Numbered from the stretch's first letter, positions 21,968 to 31,356 are shown. The stretch: 35,652 nt of DNA from DAOUEG01 sp964595455 (GCA_964595455.1 CAZQQL010000019.1:1-35652); one strand, 5' to 3'. The notes: generated from the letters alone by a model not told the origin. Program-made: numbers and translations.

Positions 21968-24088
21968 ATGTCGCCGTTAGATTCAACACCCGGATATGCA
22001 ATATTCTGGGCACTGTTTGCCATCGCGCTGGGTGTCTTTATCCTTAGGCTGCGGTTCTTGATACGGCTTCTGAAACTCGGCAGACCGGAACACGAATTCG
22101 ATCGTCCGGTTTTCCGGTTTTTCACACTGCTGGCAGCAGCCATTACCCAGTGGACCAACTTCAAGACCCTGACCGGTAAAGACCCTGCTTCAATCGGCCA
22201 CGCCATAATGCTGTGGGGTCTTGGATTGTTCGCTACCGGGTACGTTGTCTTTATCGGTCTCGGCGCCGGTCTCAACCTGTTCCCGGTAATCAGCGGCAGC
22301 ACCTTTGAGAGAACATACTACTCTATCCTGGATATTACAGCGTTGTTCGTTCTCCTGGCCATGGTCTGGGTCATCGTGAAGCGCTACATAATAAAACCTG
22401 AGCGGCTGAAAAGGCAGGAAACAACAGAGGAGAAGATCACGCAGGGGGTGCTCATCGGCGTGATCATCGTCCTGATGCTGCTCCATTTCGGCATTGAAGG
22501 CTTCGGGTATGCCGCTGACGGTCAAACGGGTCCCTGGCCTCCCATCGGGACGGCGCTGGCGAACCTTCTGACCAATTCCGGTATTTCGCAGAGCGCCCTT
22601 GCTGGATTGTTTAAAAGCCTCTGGTGGCTCAACTTCGTATTGTTAATGGCGGCGGTGATATACGCGCCCCACTCGAAGCACCTTCACCCCCTGTTCGGCG
22701 TTTTCAACATCGCTCTCAGGAACCTGGGTCCGAAGGGCGCTCTAAAAACCATCGATATCGAGAAAAAGGAAGAATGGGGGGTCTCGAGAATCCAGGACTT
22801 TTCCTGGAAGCGACTGATGGACGGCTATGCTTGCACGTGGTGCGGCAGGTGCCATACAGCCTGCCCTGCCCAGGTGAGTGGCAAAGGCCTCTCTCCCAGA
22901 GAACTGATCCTGGGAATGAAATCCCATTTGCTGAAAGCAGGCCCGGGCCTGCTCCAATCCAGAAAAAGCTCCGCACCGGCATTGGAACCCGCTAATCCCG
23001 GTGCCGATACCCCTGCGGAGAGACCAAGCGATGCACTGCTCGGCAACGTCATCACCGAAGACGCCGTCTGGGCCTGTACAACCTGCGGGGTCTGCCAGGA
23101 AGTCTGTCCTTCCTGTAACGAACAAATGGCTGATATCATCGATCTACGCCGCCACCTCCAGATGACAGCCACCACCGAAACAGCAAGGGACCTTTTGAAA
23201 AACCTCAGGGTGAGAGGCAACCCATGGCGGGGAACGATGTATGCCAGGACCGATTGGGCGGAAGGCCTGGACATTAAAACCATAGAGGAAGACAGCAACG
23301 TAGATGTCCTTTACTGGGTAGGCTGTACTGAAGCACTGGAAGACCGCAGCTTGAAAGTCGCCCAGGCAGTCGCCCGGCTCATGAAGCAGGCAGGCGTGAA
23401 TTTCGGGATACTCGGCGAGGAAGAAAGATGCTGCGGGGACCCGGCCCGGCGTCTTGGCGCCGAGCACCTGTTCCAGATGCTGGCGATGAGTAATATCCAA
23501 CTTTTTTCAAGCTATAACGTCAAGAAAATCGTGACAGCCTGTCCGCACTGCTATAATACATTGAAAAACGAATATCCCCAACTTGGCGGTCGCTTCGAGG
23601 TAATGCACCACAGCGAGTTCATCGCCGAACTGATCAAAGCGGGCCGACTCAAGCTGCGTCAGACCGGAGACATCGCGGTGACCTACCATGACGCCTGTTA
23701 CCTGGGCAGGTACAATGGGCTCTACCAGGCGCCCAGGGAAGTCCTGAAGAGCATCCGGGGCATCAAGCTGGTGGAGATGGAACAGCGCCTTCAAAACGGC
23801 TTCTGCTGCGGAGGCGGAGGCGGACGGATGTGGCTCGAGGAAGAAACCGGACAACGCATAAACGAGATTCGTCTGGGCCAGGCGCTGGATGTCCGGGCGG
23901 ACATGGTGGCGACCGCCTGTCCGTTCTGTTTACAAATGTTCGAGGATGCCGCCAGGACCAGAGATGCAGGAACGTCTCCGAGAATCCGCGATATCGCAGA
24001 AATAGTTGCGGATGCGCTGGAGACCGGGGAAGGTACTGAGACCGATACAGCCGCAATCACCAGCGGGAATACGTCAGGAGAACCATGA
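21968..24088 (+). CDS. membrane Hdr-type Fe-S oxidoreductase (ETF:methylmenaquinone oxidoreductase-like)
   Basis: This 706-residue fusion has an N-terminal region (about 1-250) with five to six membrane spans that resembles the cytochrome b-like NarI/HdrE domain. A ferredoxin-like pair of motifs follows: CTWCGRCHTACP from C289 and CTTCGVCQEVCP from C370. Two CCG domains carry CCGDPARR (C488, C489) and CCGGGGGRMW (C613, C614). The HDACYLGRYNGLY stretch in between is typical of HdrD/DUF224. Such proteins take electrons from EtfAB and reduce menaquinone in syntrophs and other anaerobes. The next two genes are etfB and etfA, with a 4-bp overlap (ATGA) to etfB, which supports that role. The alternative of a true CoB-CoM reductase is unlikely. 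Confidence 0.88.
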   Translation: MSPLDSTPGYAIFWALFAIALGVFILRLRFLIRLLKLGRPEHEFDRPVFRFFTLLAAAITQWTNFKTLTGKDPASIGHAIMLWGLGLFATGYVVFIGLGAGLNLFPVISGSTFERTYYSILDITALFVLLAMVWVIVKRYIIKPERLKRQETTEEKITQGVLIGVIIVLMLLHFGIEGFGYAADGQTGPWPPIGTALANLLTNSGISQSALAGLFKSLWWLNFVLLMAAVIYAPHSKHLHPLFGVFNIALRNLGPKGALKTIDIEKKEEWGVSRIQDFSWKRLMDGYACTWCGRCHTACPAQVSGKGLSPRELILGMKSHLLKAGPGLLQSRKSSAPALEPANPGADTPAERPSDALLGNVITEDAVWACTTCGVCQEVCPSCNEQMADIIDLRRHLQMTATTETARDLLKNLRVRGNPWRGTMYARTDWAEGLDIKTIEEDSNVDVLYWVGCTEALEDRSLKVAQAVARLMKQAGVNFGILGEEERCCGDPARRLGAEHLFQMLAMSNIQLFSSYNVKKIVTACPHCYNTLKNEYPQLGGRFEVMHHSEFIAELIKAGRLKLRQTGDIAVTYHDACYLGRYNGLYQAPREVLKSIRGIKLVEMEQRLQNGFCCGGGGGRMWLEEETGQRINEIRLGQALDVRADMVATACPFCLQMFEDAARTRDAGTSPRIRDIAEIVADALETGEGTETDTAAITSGNTSGEP

Positions 24089-24876
24089 AAAAAATCATTG
24101 TCTGTATGAAGCAGGTGCTCGATCCGGAAATACCGTTATCCCTTTTTCATATCGACCCGGAAACAAAGCGCGCGATCCAACCGAAGGCGACACCCCCGGT
24201 ACTGAGCCCGTTCGACGAGAACGCCCTCGAAGCGGCCCTGAAGATAAAAGACGCCCAGGAAACCCACGTGACGGTAATCAGCCTGGGGAAAAAGCTGGTG
24301 AAGGCGGTGGTGACATCACCCCTGGCGGCCGGAGCCGATGAACTGGTGCTCCTGCAGGACGAAGCGTTTGGAGAGTTCAATACCAGCCTTACCGCCCGCG
24401 CTATCGCCGCCGCCATTACGAAAATGGGACAATATGACTTGATTCTATGCGGCCTGCAAGCCGCCGATACCAATAACGGGCAGGTAGGGACCGGCATCGC
24501 CAGCCTGCTTGGCATCCCGTGCATTACGGCGGCGCGCAGGGTCGAGATCGAAGGCGACAGGATACGGGTCGAAAAGGCTTCATTGGATGGCTCTGAGGTA
24601 ATCGAGGTTACGGCGCCGGCAGTGGTCACCACCGGTTATGAAGTCGGTACACTGCGGGAACCCGGCGTGGAAGCATTCATGTCTGCCTCCAAAAAACCGA
24701 TTACGACCTGGAGCATCCAGGAGTTGGGAATTGAGCCGGGAACCACCGACCGCTTTACCATGATAAAAATGGACGAACCTTCTCACGATAGTACCTGTGA
24801 GATGCTTGGAGGTTCCAGTCCCGAGGAAAAAGCCGCCAACATGGTGGCCAGGTTGAAGGAAATGAAGGTTATCTAG
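24085..24876 (+). CDS. etfB: electron transfer flavoprotein beta subunit
   Basis: This 263-residue protein has the EtfB hallmarks: KIIVCMKQVLDPE at the N-terminus, PFDENALEAALKIKD and the nucleotide-binding CGLQAADTNNGQVG (about 130-143). With EtfA it shuttles electrons from acyl-CoA or other flavin dehydrogenases to the membrane oxidoreductase encoded just upstream. The D-T-N-N-G-Q-V-G loop resembles the D-G-D-T-A-Q-V-G loop of bifurcating ETFs. Whether this one bifurcates cannot be judged here. GGAGAACC precedes the ATG. Confidence 0.95.
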   Translation: MKKIIVCMKQVLDPEIPLSLFHIDPETKRAIQPKATPPVLSPFDENALEAALKIKDAQETHVTVISLGKKLVKAVVTSPLAAGADELVLLQDEAFGEFNTSLTARAIAAAITKMGQYDLILCGLQAADTNNGQVGTGIASLLGIPCITAARRVEIEGDRIRVEKASLDGSEVIEVTAPAVVTTGYEVGTLREPGVEAFMSASKKPITTWSIQELGIEPGTTDRFTMIKMDEPSHDSTCEMLGGSSPEEKAANMVARLKEMKVI

Positions 24877-24921
24877 CCGTCTGGCGAAGAGCCGATATGT
24901 TTAAAAACCAAGGAGCTTGAT

Positions 24922-25914
24922 ATGTCTGCCACAGGAATACTGGTCCATTGCGAAATAACCAACGGCAAATTAGCCGCCATAGCCACCGAATTACTGGGCG
25001 CAGGCAGCCGCCTGGCTTCAGAATTGGGTCAGGAGTTGTCCGCCGTTCTCATCGGCAGCGGTATCAGCCCATTGGCTCAAGATGCTTTTGCTTATGGGGC
25101 CCGAAAGGTGTATGTCATCGACGAGCCCTCTTTGAAAGAATATGCCACTGATCCCTATTTATTCGCCATGGAGAAAACAGTCCAGCAGGCCAATCCTTCC
25201 ATCATTCTTCTGGGCCAAACCTCAACCGGCCGGGATCTGGCGCCGTGGCTGGCATTCCGGCTGGATACCGGGGCCACCATGGACTGCATGGCCCTGGCGA
25301 TCGACTCTGCATCGAAGCGGCTGATGATGACGCGGCCGGTCTACGGCGGTAATGCCCAGGCAGTCCAGGTCTGCGCTTCCGACCCTCAAATCGCTGCCGT
25401 CAGGAACAAGGCAATGGCTCCAGCCACAAGAGATGATACTTTCAAAGGCCAGGTAATTACGATCGAAGCCGGCATAGATACAGCAACATCGAGAGTAAAG
25501 GTCGTCGAGAGAAAGACAGAGGCCGTGAAGGGTGTTAAACTGGAAGACGCCAGGGTAGTTGTGGCCGGCGGCAGGGGCATCGGCAGCGCGGATGGCTTCC
25601 AGCAACTGGAAGAGATAGCCGGGTTGCTCCACGGAGCAGTCGGGGCGACCCGCCCTCCCTGTGACGCAAAATGGGTCTCCAACAGCCAGCAGATCGGGAT
25701 AACCGGGAAGATCGTCAGCCCTGATGTATACATCGCGGTGGGTCTATCCGGGGCCAGCCAGCACGTAGCCGGTTTTTTCAATTCCAGGGTCATTGTTGCT
25801 ATCAATAAAGACCCCGAAGCGAACATTTTCCGAGTAGCTCATTACGGCATCGTAGCAGACTGGAAAAAGACACTTCCAGTCTTGAAGGAAGAATTAAGAA
25901 AAGCAGTGGCATAG
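24922..25914 (+). CDS. etfA: electron transfer flavoprotein alpha subunit
   Basis: This 330-residue protein has the FAD-binding C-terminal domain clearly marked: GRGIGSADGFQQLEEIA, GATRPPCDAKWVSN, QIGITGKIVSPDVYIAVGLSG, and the AINKDPEANIFRVAHYGIVAD stretch. The N-terminal half (GQTSTGRDLAPWLAFRL) pairs with EtfB. AAGGAG precedes the ATG. It is 45 bp after etfB and ends the operon that starts at 21968. Confidence 0.96.
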   Translation: MSATGILVHCEITNGKLAAIATELLGAGSRLASELGQELSAVLIGSGISPLAQDAFAYGARKVYVIDEPSLKEYATDPYLFAMEKTVQQANPSIILLGQTSTGRDLAPWLAFRLDTGATMDCMALAIDSASKRLMMTRPVYGGNAQAVQVCASDPQIAAVRNKAMAPATRDDTFKGQVITIEAGIDTATSRVKVVERKTEAVKGVKLEDARVVVAGGRGIGSADGFQQLEEIAGLLHGAVGATRPPCDAKWVSNSQQIGITGKIVSPDVYIAVGLSGASQHVAGFFNSRVIVAINKDPEANIFRVAHYGIVADWKKTLPVLKEELRKAVA

Positions 25915-25967
25915 CTGTCCGATGTTACAGTCTCCAGTGGAGGAACAATCACCGGTCAAAATGGGAT

Positions 25968-25996
25968 TTGATTATTATCGTTACACGATATATAAT
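25968..25996 (+). promoter_or_regulatory. promoter with embedded palindrome upstream of the flavoprotein cluster
   Basis: TTGATT (25968-25973), 17 bp, TATAAT (25991-25996). The spacer contains the perfect palindrome TATCGT-TAC-ACGATA (25976-25990), which ends directly at the -10 box. A repressor bound there would block RNA polymerase. The transcript would start about 55 bp before the ATG at 26059. Confidence 0.75.
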
Positions 25997-26058
25997 GACG
26001 TAATTTCTTCTTCCTGAAATAGGTAACTTGTCCCATTTCCAGCAGCAAGGAGGTAAGG

Positions 26059-27516
26059 ATGGTCGAAAATCTCGAAAATATTGTGGGCAAACAAAATGTC
26101 CTGAGTAGTCCGGCACAACTGAAGGAATACGGTACTCATGATTCCGTCTCCGGGAAAATGCCGCTCTGCGCCGTTAAACCAGCTACCACCGGTGAATTAC
26201 AGGACATCGTCAGGTGGGCCAACGAAAAGAAAATTCCGCTCGTCCCGGTGAGTTCCAGGCCTCCTCACTTCCGGGGTGATTCGTCTCCCGGGGTCGATGG
26301 GGCGGTCATCGTCGACTTGAGCAGGATGAACAAGATAATCCGAATCAACGCAGCGAACAGGGTAGCTATCGTAGAGCCCGGGGTCACTTACGAAGAGTTA
26401 CAATCGGAACTTGTAAAAGAAGGACTTTGCGCCTATATGCCCCTACTGCCCCGCAGTACCAAGTCCGTGCTGGCCAGCATCCTGGAGCGAGAGCCGATCC
26501 TCATGCCAGGTGTTCATTTCGATAGTACCGACCCGATGCTCTGTACGGAAATCGTTTTCGGTACCGGAGACAAGATGAGGACCGGCGAAGCAGCGGGGCC
26601 CGATAGGCTGGAACAGCAGTGGGAGATCGGTAAAGCGCAGATAAGCCCCTTCGGGCCCACCCAGATGGACCCGCAGCGGCTGGTCTCCGGCGCTCAGGGT
26701 ACCATAGGCATCCTGACATGGATGTCAATGAAATGCCGCTTCCTGTCTACCATAAGTCGTGCCTTTTTCATATCGAATGACACGCTGGAACCCTTGACCC
26801 AACTATGTTATTACCTCACCCGTATCCGTTTTACAGGGAACATATTCATCTTGAACCGGATGAACCTGGCCTGTATCGCCGGCCGGACTCTGGAAGAGAT
26901 CGCCGCTTTGCGCAACGGTTTACCGGAATGGGTGATGTTCGTCAGTTGTGAAGGTTATGGCCCTCTTCCCGAGGAAAAGGTCGAATACCTGGAACTGGAC
27001 CTCCGGGAAGCGGCGCAATCGAGAGGGCTGGAAATACGAACTGAAATCCCCGGCATTACAGCAGAGCAGTTCGCGGGCCTCCTGGCAAAACCATCCGCTG
27101 AACCATACTGGAAACTCAGGTCCAGCGGCGGATTCAGAGAAGTCTTCTTCCTGACCACGCTGGGTAAAACCCCCGGATACACGTCCCTGATGCATGATCT
27201 TGCCCAGCAGGTGGGTTTCCCAACGGAGAACATCGGAGTGTACATACAACCGGTCGTCCAGGGTACGAGCTGCCATTGCGAGTTCGACGTCTATTATGAT
27301 CCGGCTGACCAGGCTGAGACGGCGCTGGCCAAACAGCTGGTCAATACAGCAATAGATCGCCTGGAAGCAAACGGCGCCTTTTTTTCGCGCCCATACGGCG
27401 CGCTGGGCGATGTCGCTTACCGGCGTGCCGGGGACACGGCTGAGATGCAGAAAAAGGTCAAGGACATCTTCGACCCCAACGGTATCCTCAATCCGGGGAA
27501 ATTATGCTTCAAATAG
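26059..27516 (+). CDS. PCMH-type FAD-binding oxidoreductase (GlcD-like), variant FAD loop
   Basis: This 485-residue protein has the FAD_binding_4 order: AVKPATTGELQDIVRWAN (about 38-55), VDLSRMNKIIRINAANRVAIVEPGV (about 85-110), then the PQRLVSGAQGTIGILT motif. The C-terminal DPNGILNPGK is typical of GlcD/LdhD enzymes. The segment that normally reads RGxGTxxxG and binds the FAD pyrophosphate is replaced by VSSRPPHFRGDSSPGVDG (64-81). It would oxidise an alcohol or hydroxy acid. The substrate is unknown. It begins a five-gene plus-strand run after a strong promoter, with AAGGAGG before the ATG. Confidence 0.85.
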   Translation: MVENLENIVGKQNVLSSPAQLKEYGTHDSVSGKMPLCAVKPATTGELQDIVRWANEKKIPLVPVSSRPPHFRGDSSPGVDGAVIVDLSRMNKIIRINAANRVAIVEPGVTYEELQSELVKEGLCAYMPLLPRSTKSVLASILEREPILMPGVHFDSTDPMLCTEIVFGTGDKMRTGEAAGPDRLEQQWEIGKAQISPFGPTQMDPQRLVSGAQGTIGILTWMSMKCRFLSTISRAFFISNDTLEPLTQLCYYLTRIRFTGNIFILNRMNLACIAGRTLEEIAALRNGLPEWVMFVSCEGYGPLPEEKVEYLELDLREAAQSRGLEIRTEIPGITAEQFAGLLAKPSAEPYWKLRSSGGFREVFFLTTLGKTPGYTSLMHDLAQQVGFPTENIGVYIQPVVQGTSCHCEFDVYYDPADQAETALAKQLVNTAIDRLEANGAFFSRPYGALGDVAYRRAGDTAEMQKKVKDIFDPNGILNPGKLCFK

Positions 27517-27554
27517 ACCGGGACCATGCAGACGGACGACAAGGAGGTAAGCCA

Positions 27555-28832
27555 TTGAGCTGGGACAATTACGAACACGACATGTTGCGATGCACCCGCT
27601 GTTCATATTGCAAGTATATCCCGTGGCGCTACATCAAGAACTTCGATTTCATAGAGGGATGCCCTTCAGCTGCCAGATACCACTTCCATGCCTATGCGGC
27701 GGGCGGCAAGTTCAACCTGTCTTATTCATTGATGAATGATCACATAGAAATCGATGACACGTTCCTGGATATCGTGTACAAATGCATGATGGATGGTTCC
27801 TGCGATATCGCCTGCAAAGTACAGAATGATATCGAGCCCCTGCAGCATATGCAGGAACTCCGCACTAAATGCGTGGATGAAGGATACCTGCTCCCTCAGC
27901 ACCAGCCGTTCCTCAGGAGCCTCCGCAACGAAGACAACATGATGCTGAAGCCCCGGTCCGAGCGGGGAAACTGGGCGGAAGGGCTGGACGTCAAGCGGGT
28001 GATGCAGGAACCGGCGGAAGTCCTTTACCATGCCGGATGCCGGTACTCTTACGACCAGACGCTCTGGCCGATAGCCCGGGCCGGTGTCAGGTTACTGCAG
28101 AAGGCCGGTGTGGATGTCGGTATCATGGGAGCGGATGAAGCCTGCTGCGGCGGGCGTGCCTACGAACTCGGGTACGATGGGGAATTGACCAAGTTCGCCG
28201 AGCACCAGGCGGAAGCGTTGAAAACGGCCGGCGTGAAAGTGCTGGTGACGGCCTGCGCGGACTGTTACGGTACGTTCAAGGTCCTCTATGACAAGATCGG
28301 CAAGAAGCTGGGTATCGAAGTGTACCACATAACCCAGTACCTGGAGAAACTGATTGGGGAAGGAAAACTCCATCTTACAAAACAGGTCCCTCTCAAAGTC
28401 ACCTACCATGATCCCTGCCATCTGGGCCGGCTGGGCGAACCCTGGATACACTGGAACGGTAAGGAATACAAGCCGGAAGGCACGCTCCTTTGGCTCCACG
28501 ACCCCCCAAAGAAATATCGTCGCGGCACCAATGGAGTCTACGATCCCCCGCGGAACGTCATCAAGAGCATTCCGGGAATCGATTTCGTGGAAATGTACCG
28601 CATCAGGGAATACGCCTGGTGCTGCGGGGCCGGCGGCGGCGTCATCGATGCCTATCCGGACTTTGCCCGGTGGACCGGCGCTGAGAGGCTGAAAGAGGCC
28701 AGGGCAGTCGGTGCTGAAGCCATCGTCAGCGCCTGTCCCTGGTGTAAACGTAATTTCCTGGACGCCGCAGAACAGACCAGCGACAAGATAGAAGTCCTGG
28801 ACATTATCGAGTTGGTCGAAAGAGCCGTCTAA
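27555..28832 (+). CDS. HdrD/GlpC/GlcF-like Fe-S oxidoreductase subunit
   Basis: This 425-residue protein has an N-terminal cysteine set, RCTRCSYC (C13, C16, C19) then GCP (C36). A reduced second set CMMDGSCDIAC (C77, C83, C87) has only three Cys and unusual spacing. Two CCG domains follow: EACCGGRAYELG and WCCGAGGGV, with TYHDPCHLGR between them. The TTG at 27555 is chosen because AAGGAGG lies seven bases upstream. An in-frame ATG at 27504 overlaps the preceding gene and lacks a site. It sits between two FAD proteins in the order GlcD-HdrD-GlcD, and it probably receives their electrons and passes them on. Confidence 0.85.
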   Translation: MSWDNYEHDMLRCTRCSYCKYIPWRYIKNFDFIEGCPSAARYHFHAYAAGGKFNLSYSLMNDHIEIDDTFLDIVYKCMMDGSCDIACKVQNDIEPLQHMQELRTKCVDEGYLLPQHQPFLRSLRNEDNMMLKPRSERGNWAEGLDVKRVMQEPAEVLYHAGCRYSYDQTLWPIARAGVRLLQKAGVDVGIMGADEACCGGRAYELGYDGELTKFAEHQAEALKTAGVKVLVTACADCYGTFKVLYDKIGKKLGIEVYHITQYLEKLIGEGKLHLTKQVPLKVTYHDPCHLGRLGEPWIHWNGKEYKPEGTLLWLHDPPKKYRRGTNGVYDPPRNVIKSIPGIDFVEMYRIREYAWCCGAGGGVIDAYPDFARWTGAERLKEARAVGAEAIVSACPWCKRNFLDAAEQTSDKIEVLDIIELVERAV

Positions 28833-28865
28833 CGCCGGCGCAAACAGGAGACGAGGAGACTTAAT

Positions 28866-30488
28866 ATGAAGCTGACAAAGGATGAATACAAGTATCTCGA
28901 AGATATTGTCGGCCCGGAGTATATTTCCCAGGACCCCGTCATCATGGAAACCTACTGCCAGGTATGGGGCAACAAGCTGGCATTCGGTGACAAGCGGCAC
29001 CATCCGCCGGCGGCGGTGCTATTACCGGGCAATGTGGAAGAGATACAGAAAATAGTCAAGTTCTGCAACAAGGCGGGCATACTCTTCAAGCCTTCCGCCC
29101 GTGCGTTCGAATACGTCGCGACGTACCTGGCCAGCGAACGCGGAATTTTACTGGAACTGAAGCGCCTGAACCGGATACTGGATATCGATGAGAAGAACGC
29201 ACACGCCGTTGTCGAGCCATTTGTGACCATGTACCAGTTGCTGGATGCGGCCGGTAAAGTCGGCTATTATGTCGGGAAACCGGGAGTGGGCTATACCGCC
29301 TCGGTGATTTCCCTGGCCTGCTGTCACCAGGAAATGACCATCTCCCAGTTGTACACCAGCGGGTACGGAAGAAACGTCCTGGGCTGCGAATGGGTCCTGC
29401 CGACTGGAGATGTCCTCAACCTCGGCACGGCCAACCGTGAAGGAGGCTGGTTCTCCGGAGACGGTCCGGGATTCAGCCTGCGGGGGATATTGAGGGGGCG
29501 CGCCGGGGCGAACGGGGGGCACGGCGTTATTACCAAGTGTTCCGTCAAGTTATACCCCTGGTACGCCGGCCCGCCGTCATCGTTCGAGATGAAGCGGCAA
29601 CCCGATGAAGCGCTCTCCGCCGGTCAGATCTACGAAATCCCTGAAAACTATCGGGTCAACGTACTCACGTTTCCGACGACGGAACAAATGATGAAAGCCT
29701 CCACTGAAATCGGCCAGGCGGAACTGGCGTGCATCGTCGCGCCCGCGTATCTTGCCACCGGGTTCATGGAAGAAGGCAATGACGAGCAGTGGGCCATGAT
29801 GCAGGCCAATGCGGACAAACCGCGAGACCCGACCAAGATAGGCAGGTCGGTACCAGTGTTCGTCAACGGCCACTCAAAGCGGGAACTGGAGTACCGTGAA
29901 AAGGCCGTCCTGTCCGTGATGGAAAAATGGAACGGTTACCTGGACCCCGAGTATAACAACACCAAGATAAAGTGTCAGATGTTCATGTACCAGATATGGT
30001 CGCTGGGGGTGGGGATGCGCGGTACCGGCGACTTCATGGTATCCATCCAGGGAGCTGACGGTTCCACGGAGATGCACCTGAAGTACCGTCCGGTAGAATT
30101 CGACGCATTCAAGCCTTTTGTCAACCGCGGGAGCATCGTCCAGCCTAATATGGGCATGTCCTACCGGCCGATGGAGCATTATTCGCTTGGTTCGTCCGGC
30201 GGTATCGCAACAGGGTACGATCCTTTCGATCCCAGTTCGCTGGCCGCGGCCAGGGAATATATGGACATGGTGTACGACGAGAACAGTCCGTTCAAGCGGT
30301 TCAGCTACACCAATCGCGGCGCCATGATGCAGGTGGAAGACATCGAACACATTCATCAACGCTGGGGCCCGATCTACGACAATGCGGATGTCTGGCTGCA
30401 GAAAGTAAGAAACATGCTCGATCCGAACCGGGTAGCCGACTGGACCGGCTATATTCCGCCGGAGTACAAGGATGCTCGGAAAGAATAG
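28866..30488 (+). CDS. PCMH/VAO-type FAD-binding oxidoreductase, variant FAD loop
   Basis: This 540-residue protein is of FAD_binding_4 type with LLPGNVEEIQKIVKFCNKAG (about 52-71) and LKRLNRILDIDEKNAHAVVEPFV. The GANGGHGVITKCSVKLYP stretch and a C-terminal MLDPNRVADWTGY resemble the p-cresol methylhydroxylase/vanillyl-alcohol oxidase branch. The usual RGxGTxxxG loop is replaced by PSARAFEYVATYLASERG (76-93). This differs from the loop in the partner at 26059. Substrate and covalent flavin attachment are not determined. GAGGAG precedes the ATG. Confidence 0.85.
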   Translation: MKLTKDEYKYLEDIVGPEYISQDPVIMETYCQVWGNKLAFGDKRHHPPAAVLLPGNVEEIQKIVKFCNKAGILFKPSARAFEYVATYLASERGILLELKRLNRILDIDEKNAHAVVEPFVTMYQLLDAAGKVGYYVGKPGVGYTASVISLACCHQEMTISQLYTSGYGRNVLGCEWVLPTGDVLNLGTANREGGWFSGDGPGFSLRGILRGRAGANGGHGVITKCSVKLYPWYAGPPSSFEMKRQPDEALSAGQIYEIPENYRVNVLTFPTTEQMMKASTEIGQAELACIVAPAYLATGFMEEGNDEQWAMMQANADKPRDPTKIGRSVPVFVNGHSKRELEYREKAVLSVMEKWNGYLDPEYNNTKIKCQMFMYQIWSLGVGMRGTGDFMVSIQGADGSTEMHLKYRPVEFDAFKPFVNRGSIVQPNMGMSYRPMEHYSLGSSGGIATGYDPFDPSSLAAAREYMDMVYDENSPFKRFSYTNRGAMMQVEDIEHIHQRWGPIYDNADVWLQKVRNMLDPNRVADWTGYIPPEYKDARKE

Positions 30489-30537
30489 CTGCTTCTCATC
30501 CTGAGGGTCAAAATCGATAGAGTAAGAGGAGGATACC

Positions 30538-31326
30538 ATGTTACTGGAAAACAAAGTGGCTATCATTACGGGCGGCGCCAAGGGCATGGGCAAAGGCATG
30601 GCCGTGAAATTTGCCGAGGAGGGCTGCGCGGTCACGATCGCGGACATCGACTTCGAGGCAGCCAAACAGGCGGCGGCTGAAATAACAGCCAAAGGCGGCA
30701 AAGGGACGGCCATGGCCTGCGATGTTACCAACATCAACCAGGTGCGTGACGTCGTCGATAAAGTGGTCAATACCAACGGGAAGATCGATATCCTGGTCAA
30801 CAACGCCGGGGCGATAGCGCAGCACATTCCCATCGAGGACCTGCCGGAAGAGATCTGGGACCGGGTCATGGCGCTGAACCTTAAAAGTCACTTCCTTTTC
30901 AGCAAGTTCGTTGTTCCACATATGAAAAAAGCCCGGTACGGGAAAATCATCGGTATTTCATCCATAGGGGCTGTTCTGCCACCGGCGCACGAAATACATT
31001 ACAACACGGCCAAGGGCGGTATCATGAGCTTCACATATGACCTGGCCAACGCCCTGGCCTCGTTCAGCATCAACGTTAATTGTATTCTACCCGGGCCGAT
31101 CCGGACGCATTTCTATGATCAGCATGTCTCCAAAATGAATCCGCAGGAGCAGGATGCCATGTTCGCCATGCTCGGCAGGAAGGTACCGCTACAGAGGATT
31201 GGAACACCGGAAGACATAGCCGGGGCCGCCCTGTTCCTGGCTTCCGAGCTATCATCCTACATAACCGGTCACAGTCTTTATGTTACCGGCGGCCTGCCGT
31301 TACAACCAACCGCCATGCCGGGTTAA
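30538..31326 (+). CDS. short-chain dehydrogenase/reductase (SDR)
   Basis: This 262-residue classical SDR has the cofactor motif TGGAKGMGKGM (11-21), D62 in the CDVT segment and NNAG (88-91). N114 and the catalytic S142/Y155/K159 (YNTAK) complete the active site. The C-terminal half has PGPIRTHFYDQH and the SSYITGHSLYVTGG block. It reduces or oxidises a carbonyl/alcohol with NAD(P)H. Its place between a flavoprotein group and a transhydroxylase-like molybdoenzyme suggests an intermediate of the same pathway. Phloroglucinol reductase is also an SDR, an idea I can offer only as a hypothesis. AGAGGAGG precedes the ATG. Confidence 0.93.
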   Translation: MLLENKVAIITGGAKGMGKGMAVKFAEEGCAVTIADIDFEAAKQAAAEITAKGGKGTAMACDVTNINQVRDVVDKVVNTNGKIDILVNNAGAIAQHIPIEDLPEEIWDRVMALNLKSHFLFSKFVVPHMKKARYGKIIGISSIGAVLPPAHEIHYNTAKGGIMSFTYDLANALASFSINVNCILPGPIRTHFYDQHVSKMNPQEQDAMFAMLGRKVPLQRIGTPEDIAGAALFLASELSSYITGHSLYVTGGLPLQPTAMPG

Positions 31327-31356
31327 CCCCGAACATCGATACCGCTGATATAGCTG

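Noticed and set aside
21968..24088. Methanogen-type CoB-CoM heterodisulfide reductase
   Set aside because: Although the CCG domains match HdrD, the adjacent etfBA and bacterial context point to an ETF-linked quinone reductase.
28092..30869. Two long minus-strand frames of over 300 codons
   Set aside because: They lie opposite the HdrD-like, flavoprotein and SDR genes, which have intact family motifs.
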